Part shown: positions 14,173 through 18,942 of the stretch, one piece after another
Layout of the letters: the number at the start of each line of letters is the position of its first letter
Numbering within the stretch: the stretch's first letter is position 1
Source: an uncultured Desulfovibrio sp.
Lineage (GTDB): Bacteria > Desulfobacterota > Desulfovibrionia > Desulfovibrionales > Desulfovibrionaceae
Length of the DNA: 18,942 nucleotides
Direction: 5' to 3'
Assembly: GCF_910584445.1 (NCBI RefSeq)
Contig: NZ_CAJUBO010000007.1
Span: 1-18,942 of the forward strand
The notes under the pieces: generated by a model
Told to the model about the DNA's origin: nothing
The model's input: only the letters and a program-made list of their open reading frames with translations
The model's database searches: none
Position numbers and translations under genes: made by a program

Positions 14173-14628
14173 ATGTCCCGGTCGAGAATTATGGATATCG
14201 TGATGCTGACCAGAGCCGGCTGGCGTCCTTATAATGCCGTGCCGGACATGAGCGTGTATGAGAAACTGGGCTGTACTGCCGTACTCGGCGGCAGGAAGCA
14301 CAGGCCGATCTGGTTTGTGCGCGATGATGTATTTTGCTGCGTGGGGTGCGCGGTCCACTGCACACTGAAGCGCCCGACGGGATTTCCGCTGCCGTTGCCT
14401 ATCAAGTATCCGCAGATGCCGCCGGATCAAGGCTATTATCTGACGCCACTTGAGATGCTGGAGCGGCACGACCTTCTTAACGCCAAGCAGGCCGCCTATT
14501 GTCTCAATGTCAGCGAACGCACCATTTACAACCTGATTGCCGAGGGCAAACTGGTGCGCTTGCGGGGAAACCCTGTGCGCGTCCGATCCGCCGAGGTTAA
14601 GGCGTTACGCGAGGACTTCGACGAGTAA
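14173..14628 (+). CDS. HTH regulator with N-terminal cysteine cluster, at the Mor/C position
   Basis: A 151-residue protein ending in an excisionase/MerR-type HTH (LLNAKQAAYCLNVSERTIYN, 101-120, then a short wing LVRLRGNPVRV and a final helix). The N-terminal half is unfamiliar and carries C55, C56, C59 and C63 in a tight cluster, suggesting a metal site. GGAGG lies 7 bases before the ATG. It is the last gene before the terminator that separates early/middle from late genes, the position of the Mor/C activators in Mu, whose fold it does not share. It may be the late-gene activator here; inference from position and domain only. Confidence 0.75.
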   Translation: MSRSRIMDIVMLTRAGWRPYNAVPDMSVYEKLGCTAVLGGRKHRPIWFVRDDVFCCVGCAVHCTLKRPTGFPLPLPIKYPQMPPDQGYYLTPLEMLERHDLLNAKQAAYCLNVSERTIYNLIAEGKLVRLRGNPVRVRSAEVKALREDFDE

Positions 14629-14668
14629 AATTCCTTTGCACTGTGCGCCACGTGTCCGGGAACGGAAG

Positions 14669-14701
14669 GCCCGCATCCGATAGATTCGGAGCGGGCTTTC
14701 T
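14669..14701 (+). terminator. Intrinsic terminator at the early/late boundary
   Basis: GCCCGC (14669-14674) pairs with GCGGGC (14691-14696), with an inner CCGA/TCGG extension, and TTTCT follows. It lies 40 bases after the stop of the HTH regulator gene and should end the early/middle transcript, so the late genes need their own promoter or antitermination. Confidence 0.8.
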
Positions 14702-14723
14702 CGCATCTGGCCCAACTCCCGCT

Positions 14724-14748
14724 GGCCGCCGGGATTGGCCCGGCGGCC
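14724..14748 (+). other. Perfect 10-bp hairpin in the leader of the late (lysis) genes
   Basis: GGCCGCCGGG (14724-14733) pairs with CCCGGCGGCC (14739-14748) over ATTGG. It stands 22 bases before the holin start and just upstream of its AAAGGA ribosome site. No T run follows. I see no clear sigma-70 promoter between it and the terminator at 14669-14701, so the late promoter, if here, is probably activator-dependent. Confidence 0.6.
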
Positions 14749-14769
14749 CATACACAAAGGAATGATGCT

Positions 14770-15129
14770 ATGAAGAAACTGCTTTGCAATCCCCGTTTTC
14801 TGCTGACGCTGTTCGTGATCTTCGGTGTCTGCCTGCTCGCGGGCATCATCATCTTTTCGCCCGCGCAGGGGCCGGTGGTGGCCTACAAACTGGCGCTGGT
14901 CATGGTAGCGGCCATTGCGGGCATGGTCTTTGATTTTCTGGCCTTCCCGTATGCGCTGCCGTCCGGCTATCTGGACAGGGACTGGCGCAAAAACCCGGAC
15001 GCCACCGGCCCGGACGGCAAGCCGGATTACCCCGTGGCGGAAGGCTACATCATGCCCTTCTGCGCCTCGCTGACACGCCGGGCCATTATCGTCTTCGCCT
15101 TTATCCTCGCCGTGGCTCTGGGGCTGTAA
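14770..15129 (+). CDS. Putative holin (Mu-type three-span membrane protein)
   Basis: A 119-residue inner-membrane protein with hydrophobic helices at about 10-29, 38-60 and 104-118. The loop between the last two contains LPSGYLDRDWRKNPD and DYPVAEGY, recalling the putative holins found in Mu-like and related prophages. Holins open the inner membrane at the time of lysis, letting the endolysin reach the wall or triggering its release. It is immediately followed by the transglycosylase gene and then the spanins. AAAGGA lies upstream of the ATG. Fairly sure from context and topology. Confidence 0.75.
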   Translation: MKKLLCNPRFLLTLFVIFGVCLLAGIIIFSPAQGPVVAYKLALVMVAAIAGMVFDFLAFPYALPSGYLDRDWRKNPDATGPDGKPDYPVAEGYIMPFCASLTRRAIIVFAFILAVALGL

Positions 15130-15131
15130 CG

Positions 15132-15845
15132 ATGAGAGAACTGGAAATTCGATTCAGAGGCGAACGCACCTGGGGCGAATTACTGCTGCTGTGCGCCCTG
15201 AAATTCCTGGGCGCAGTGATGTATGGCCTTGCCTATGCCGTGGGGCTGCTTCTTGCCCTCTATCTTTTCGGCAGCACGGTCAAGGCCGCAGAAATCACCA
15301 TCCCCCGCGCGGCAGCGCAGCACAAGGCCACCCTCACGCGAGCGGCCCGCGCCTACTGGGGGCTTGACGCGCCGGTGTCGGTTTTCGCGGCGCAGGTTCA
15401 CACGGAAAGCTGGTGGCGCAACGATACGGTCTCGCACGTCGGCGCGCAGGGGCTGGCGCAGTTCATGCCCGCCACGGCGCGCTGGCTGCCGACAGTCATG
15501 CCGGAGACCGGCAAGCCAGCGCCGTTCAACCCGGCGTGGAGCCTGCGGGCGCTCTGCGCCTATGACCGCTGGCTGTGGGATCGCACCGGCGCATGGTCGG
15601 ATTATGAGCGCATGGCCTTTACCTTGAGCGCTTACAACGGCGGCCACGGCTGGGTGCTTCGGGACAAGGCCAGGGCGCGCAAGCTGGGCAAGGACGACAA
15701 ACGCTGGTTCGACAGCGTCGAAAACGTCAACGCCGGGCGTTCCGTGGCTGCGTTTCGGGAAAACCGGCAATATCCGCGCCGCATCCTCCAGGAACGCCAG
15801 CAGGCATACGTCAAGGCTGGCTGGGGGCCGGGGATCGAACCATGA
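15132..15845 (+). CDS. Phage endolysin, SLT-type lytic transglycosylase with N-terminal membrane helix
   Basis: A 237-residue peptidoglycan-cleaving enzyme of the soluble lytic transglycosylase family. The catalytic glutamate is E92 in QVHTESWW; the family motifs AQGLAQFMP (105-113) and AYNGG (167-171) follow. A long hydrophobic segment (about 17-47) ends in GSTVKAAE, so it is either a cleavable signal peptide (near A53) or a signal-anchor (SAR-like) that keeps the enzyme membrane-tethered. It would thus reach the periplasm by the Sec route. It starts 2 bases after the holin stop and overlaps the Rz gene by ATGA. Confidence 0.9.
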   Translation: MRELEIRFRGERTWGELLLLCALKFLGAVMYGLAYAVGLLLALYLFGSTVKAAEITIPRAAAQHKATLTRAARAYWGLDAPVSVFAAQVHTESWWRNDTVSHVGAQGLAQFMPATARWLPTVMPETGKPAPFNPAWSLRALCAYDRWLWDRTGAWSDYERMAFTLSAYNGGHGWVLRDKARARKLGKDDKRWFDSVENVNAGRSVAAFRENRQYPRRILQERQQAYVKAGWGPGIEP

Positions 15846-16189
15846 AGCTGTTTTGCATCATCCTTGTCCTGTGCAGTGGGCTGGCGTTTTTACGCTCCAA
15901 CCATATGGAAATTGCTCTGGAGCGGGAACGGACAGCGCACGCTGCCACGAAGATGGAGCTTGATACCTGGAAAGCCCAGGCGGAGTCCGCAAAACTTCGC
16001 GCCGAAGCTCTGGCGGACAACGTCAGGGCATGTCTGGCGCGAGAGGCCAGGGCACAGGCCGATGCGTCTGAAAGGGCGGCCATCATGGCCAAGGTCAAAC
16101 CGAGGATAAGAACCAACGTTGAAAAAGCGCAGGTGGCCGACGATGAAACTCGCAGCCGTGTTGTTGGGCGTCTCAATCGCGGCCTCTAG
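15842..16189 (+). CDS. Rz: Inner-membrane spanin (Rz-like)
   Basis: A 115-residue protein with one N-terminal membrane helix (3-17) and a long charged coiled-coil region (ALERERTAHAATKMELDTW through the Ala/Glu/Arg-rich part to about 95), the pattern of Rz i-spanins. Rz with its partner Rz1 spans the periplasm and fuses the inner and outer membranes as the final lysis step. It starts in ATGA overlap with the endolysin gene, and Rz1 starts inside its 3' end in another frame. Confidence 0.85.
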   Translation: MKLFCIILVLCSGLAFLRSNHMEIALERERTAHAATKMELDTWKAQAESAKLRAEALADNVRACLAREARAQADASERAAIMAKVKPRIRTNVEKAQVADDETRSRVVGRLNRGL

Positions 16190-16406
16190 CGGCTGCGCCA
16201 CACAGACGCCATCCATCTCATTGCCGGAATGCCCGTCCCCGGCAACGCCTGTACTCCCTGTGCTGGACGCGGGCGAGCCGCTGGATAGTCCGGCAAATCT
16301 GGCACGACTCATGGAGCGGGATGACCGCATGCGAACGTATATTGACGGCCTGCTGGCTGCGCTCGCCTGCCATCAGGGAAGGAGACAAAAACATGGGAGC
16401 GAGTGA
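16143..16406 (+). CDS. Rz1: Outer-membrane spanin lipoprotein (Rz1-like)
   Basis: An 87-residue lipoprotein whose signal peptide MKLAAVLLGVSIAASSGC ends in a lipobox with lipidated C18. A proline-rich stretch follows (CPSPATPVLPVLDAG), typical of Rz1. It starts inside the Rz gene (47-base overlap, different frame), a usual spanin arrangement, and pairs with Rz to complete lysis. The ATG at 16143 begins the signal peptide exactly; an upstream TTG would add basic residues. Its last 14 bases overlap the next gene. Confidence 0.88.
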   Translation: MKLAAVLLGVSIAASSGCATQTPSISLPECPSPATPVLPVLDAGEPLDSPANLARLMERDDRMRTYIDGLLAALACHQGRRQKHGSE

Positions 16407-16773
16407 ACTCTCCAGCGTCCTTGCGGCGCTGGAACCAATCATCGAGGGGCTTGTGGCTCTTGGGGTTCCCGGCTTGATTGCGCTGTTGATCGCACTCCCC
16501 ACTTTGAGCATTGTGGTAGCCTTTGTGGCCGCCTTCCTGCTCAATCACCGGCATGCCGCCCAGATGCGCGAGTTGATGGAGTTGTACCGCGAGGACACGC
16601 GCAAGACGGTGGAGGAAGTCGCGGCCAAGCACGCCGAAGTGGTTGTTTTCTACCGGAACAACGCCAGCTTGGTGAAAAATTACGAGAAGCTGCTGGAAGT
16701 GAATCAGCAGTTGATCGTCAACAACACGCGAGCAATGGAACACCTTTCGACGATCATCGAAGCGAGGCACTGA
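16393..16773 (+). CDS. Membrane protein with coiled-coil tail (unrecognised)
   Basis: A 126-residue protein with a hydrophobic region at about 20-50 (possibly two short helices or one long one) followed by a charged helical domain (MRELMELYREDTRKTVEEV to the end), probably a coiled coil. AAGGAGA lies just before the ATG. It sits between the spanins and the terminase genes, where Mu carries small proteins such as Gp25-Gp26. An additional lysis factor or membrane-anchored assembly protein would fit; I cannot choose. Confidence 0.7.
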   Translation: MGASELSSVLAALEPIIEGLVALGVPGLIALLIALPTLSIVVAFVAAFLLNHRHAAQMRELMELYREDTRKTVEEVAAKHAEVVVFYRNNASLVKNYEKLLEVNQQLIVNNTRAMEHLSTIIEARH

Positions 16774-16774
16774 T

Positions 16775-17014
16775 ATGATGAGGATGGAGTTTTTGGGCCA
16801 GCGTGAAGAACTGCGCCTGCGGCGGAAAGGGGTTGAAGCCGAGTTGAAGAGCCACACGGATTCCTTGCGTTCCTGCCTGCCCATCGTCGGTGACCTCGTG
16901 GAGCTGGAAGGCGAATATATCATGTCGCTCGCCATCAAGATCAATGCTCTGGTGCAGGAGTTGCGCGGCATCAAGGATGAGATTGCCATCCTTGAACGCA
17001 ACCTGGGACTCTAG
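16775..17014 (+). CDS. Small helical protein before the terminase genes (unrecognised)
   Basis: A 79-residue protein that is almost wholly helical, with heptad-like hydrophobics (MSLAIKINALVQELRGIKDEI). The ATG at 16775 directly follows the preceding stop; ATGs at 16778 and 16784 are possible alternatives. No motif found. Its context suggests head morphogenesis or packaging. Confidence 0.65.
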   Translation: MMRMEFLGQREELRLRRKGVEAELKSHTDSLRSCLPIVGDLVELEGEYIMSLAIKINALVQELRGIKDEIAILERNLGL

Positions 17015-17024
17015 GGGCGCGGTC

Positions 17025-17639
17025 GTGGGCAGGGAATATCCTACGGATGTCTTGTGGCAGGCGCAGGAACTCTACTGCGTGGACAGACTGAGTTATGCCG
17101 CCGTTGCCGAGGCTACGGGCGTATCTGCCACCACGCTGAAATCCTGGGGACAGAAATACGGCTGGACGCAAAAACGTTCCGAGATAGCGCAAGCCCAGAG
17201 TGAAATACGGGTCAATATCATCAAGGGCAGAAAATACGCGCTTGAACAGCTTTTGACAGCCGAGGACGCAAAGCAGGCCGCGTCAATGGCCTTTGCGGTT
17301 TCCAGTCTTGAATCGCTGGCCCTGAAACAGCAGGAACTGGCGGCAGCTGGCAAGATACCCAGCGCCGCGCCTGTCGCGCGCCGCAAGATCGGCACTCGCG
17401 CCGAGGCCATTGCCGCCCTGCGGGAAGCCGTGGAACGTAAACTGAATCTTGCCCTCGCCGACTCGGAAAAAATCACCTTTGCCGCAGTCCAGGACATCAA
17501 GCGTTGCCTGGACTTGATGGCAGAGCTTGAAGCCTCCCTGCCCAAAGAGAATGAGGCGGAAGAAAACAGACGGCGCGGTCTGTCGCAGAACATGGCCGAG
17601 AGCATCTACAAGGCTCTCGGCGTGGCGGAGGAAGCATGA
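17025..17639 (+). CDS. Putative terminase small subunit (HTH DNA-binding)
   Basis: A 204-residue protein starting with GTG (AGGGG upstream). Residues 20-45 form an HTH (RLSYAAVAEATGVSATTLKS, then WGQKYGWTQKR), as in phage small terminases and Mu-like Gp27/DUF1804 proteins. The rest is helical, with a central oligomerisation-like region (GTRAEAIAALREAVERK) and an acidic tail (LPKENEAEEN). It would recognise phage DNA and load the large terminase for headful packaging. It overlaps the large-terminase start by ATGA, supporting the call. Confidence 0.75.
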   Translation: MGREYPTDVLWQAQELYCVDRLSYAAVAEATGVSATTLKSWGQKYGWTQKRSEIAQAQSEIRVNIIKGRKYALEQLLTAEDAKQAASMAFAVSSLESLALKQQELAAAGKIPSAAPVARRKIGTRAEAIAALREAVERKLNLALADSEKITFAAVQDIKRCLDLMAELEASLPKENEAEENRRRGLSQNMAESIYKALGVAEEA

Positions 17640-18942
17640 AGCTGGCCGAAGTGCTACTGCCTTACCAGCAGCGATGGGTCGGCGACAGGAGCCGTGTGCG
17701 GGTCTGGGAAAAAAGCCGCCGCATCGGTGCAAGCTACTGCGAGGCGCTCCAGTCAGCGATGGAGGCCGCCAAAAGCCGCGAGGCCGGGGGGCAGGACACT
17801 TTTTATCTCTCCTATAACAAAGAGATGACCCAAACCTTCATCCGCGACTGCGCCTTCTGGGCAAAAGTCTTCAACATGGTGGCGGATGAAGCCGAGGAAG
17901 TCGTTTTGCGGGACGAAGACCGCGACATCACGGTCTACCGCATCCGCTTTGCCTCCGGCTTCAACGTCTGGGGGCTGCCCTCCGAACCCCGATCCCTGCG
18001 TTCCAAACAGGGGCGCGTCATCCTGGACGAAGCCGCCTTTGTCGATGATCTCCCGGAGCTGATGAAGGCGGCGTTCGCGCTTTTGATGTGGGGCGGCTCT
18101 GTATCGATCCTCTCCACCCACAATGGCGAGGACAATGCGTTCAACGATCTGATCAAGGAGATCAGGGCCGGCAACAAGCAGTACAGCCTGCATCGCACCA
18201 CGCTGGATGATGCGATTGCGGACGGCCTGTTCAAGACCATCTGCAAGAACGGCAGACCGCCGAAGCCGTGGTCAGCGGAGGCGGAGGCGGCATGGCGGGC
18301 CGGCATCATCGCCGACTATGGCGACGGTGCGGACGAGGAGCTTTTCTGCATTCCCAACCGCTCCAGCGGCGCGTATCTCACGGCCAGCATGATTGAGGCG
18401 TGCATGGATGATCTGCCCGTCATATCCTGGACAGAGCCTGCGGCGGACTTTGTCGACTGGCCATTGCACATCGCGGAAACGTGGACAAAGGGCTGGATAG
18501 CAGAGAATCTCGCGCCGCTGCTGGACGATCTGCCGGGCGAGCAGAGCCATTTCTGCGGCGTGGACTTCGGGCGCTCCGGAGACCTTTCGGTTTTCTGGCC
18601 TGCCACCGAGCAGCGGGATTTGCGCCTCACGCCGCCTTTTGTTCTTGAGCTTCGCGGCTGCCCGCACCGCACGCAACAGCAGATTCTTTTTGCCATCCTG
18701 GACAGGCTGCCGCGCTTTTCCGGCGTGTCGTTGGATGCTCGCGGCAATGGGTCCGCCTTGGCCGAAGCCTGCCGCCAGCAGTATGGGCAGGGGCTGGTGC
18801 GGGAAGTCATGATCTCCGAAACCTGGTACCGCGAAACCATGCCGCTCCTGAAATCGGGTATTGAGGACAGGACGCTCCTGCTCCCCAGGGACTCCGGCAT
18901 CCTCTCCGATTTCCGCTCGTTGCGCGTGGTCAAGGGCGTGGC
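17636..18942 (+). CDS. Terminase large subunit, Mu Gp28-like (3' end outside window)
   Basis: The reading frame is open from the ATG at 17636 to the window end (435 codons seen). It encodes the packaging motor, an ATPase plus nuclease. A Walker A-like segment is WEKSRRIGASY (24-34), a variant common in large terminases; Walker B is VILDEAAF (128-135, D131 and E132); the coupling motif LSTHNG follows at about 160-165. The RNase H-like nuclease begins with GVDFGRSGD (D310), and a second acidic position is likely D367 in LDARGNG. Start and small-subunit stop overlap by ATGA. Confidence 0.92.
   Translation, partial: MKLAEVLLPYQQRWVGDRSRVRVWEKSRRIGASYCEALQSAMEAAKSREAGGQDTFYLSYNKEMTQTFIRDCAFWAKVFNMVADEAEEVVLRDEDRDITVYRIRFASGFNVWGLPSEPRSLRSKQGRVILDEAAFVDDLPELMKAAFALLMWGGSVSILSTHNGEDNAFNDLIKEIRAGNKQYSLHRTTLDDAIADGLFKTICKNGRPPKPWSAEAEAAWRAGIIADYGDGADEELFCIPNRSSGAYLTASMIEACMDDLPVISWTEPAADFVDWPLHIAETWTKGWIAENLAPLLDDLPGEQSHFCGVDFGRSGDLSVFWPATEQRDLRLTPPFVLELRGCPHRTQQQILFAILDRLPRFSGVSLDARGNGSALAEACRQQYGQGLVREVMISETWYRETMPLLKSGIEDRTLLLPRDSGILSDFRSLRVVKGV

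Larger units (their letters stand above)
4396..18942 (+). mobile_element. Mu-like transposable prophage, left 14.5 kb (right part outside window)
   Basis: Gene order follows phage Mu: leftward repressor, small early regulators, transposase A, ATPase B, Gam, GemA/Gp16, lysis genes, then terminases. No tyrosine or serine integrase and no tRNA target is present, and the element sits inside a coding gene, as expected for near-random Mu transposition. The left boundary is inferred where DctM similarity ends; the dinucleotide TG at 4396-4397 is a plausible terminal base pair, with an uncertainty of about 15 bp. Head, tail and right-end genes must follow beyond the window. All phage genes seen look intact, so the prophage may be active. 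Confidence 0.9.

Noticed and set aside
1..18942. CRISPR array, rRNA or tRNA genes
   Set aside because: No regularly spaced direct repeats and no rRNA or tRNA cloverleaf sequence were seen on reading through; a dedicated scan was not possible.

Overview
The window joins a bacterial chromosomal locus (about 1-4396) to the left 14.5 kb of a Mu-like transposable prophage (about 4396 to the window end, where it is cut off). High GC content, a sigma-54 enhancer-binding regulator beside a TRAP transporter, and the style of the Mu-like genes suggest a deltaproteobacterial sulfate or sulfite reducer of the Desulfovibrionaceae (Desulfovibrio or Bilophila type). That placement is inference and could not be checked by a search.

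Host part. A leftward gene (134-2092) encodes a GAF-PAS-AAA+-Fis regulator of the AcoR/DhaR type with an intact GAFTGA loop. It is divergent from a TRAP operon: dctP (2573-3565), a strong intergenic terminator, then a fused dctQ-dctM permease gene (3633 onward). A good -24/-12 promoter (2497-2512) sits before dctP, so the regulator probably drives transporter expression. The substrate cannot be read from the sequence. The permease gene is cut early in its DctM half by the prophage, so the transporter should be inactive in this strain. A 36-bp perfect palindrome opens the window.

Prophage left end and control region. Three copies of a TGAGAA-type motif between 4401 and 4571 have nearly the spacing of Mu's L1-L2-L3 transposase sites. 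A leftward S24-type repressor (4574-5260) faces an operator/promoter region with GAAAGTTC-like boxes and a well-formed rightward promoter (5382-5410). The rightward early operon encodes a small acidic protein, a CII-like and a Cro/Ner-like DNA-binding protein, the DDE transposase A, the AAA+ partner B, a winged-helix protein, Gam, a phage HU and several small proteins.

Middle region (11318-14628). This is an accessory stretch of small genes that I mostly do not recognise, several of them cysteine-rich, together with an ASCH-domain protein, GemA/Gp16, and two putative HTH proteins with cysteine clusters. It ends at a rho-independent terminator (14669-14701).

Late region (14770 to end). A holin-like protein, an SLT transglycosylase endolysin and an overlapping Rz/Rz1 spanin pair form the lysis cassette. 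A membrane protein, a small helical protein, a putative small terminase and a Gp28-like large terminase (cut by the window end) follow. Nearly all prophage genes are rightward and many overlap by ATGA or GTGA, as expected for translationally coupled phage operons. The prophage genes seen appear intact.
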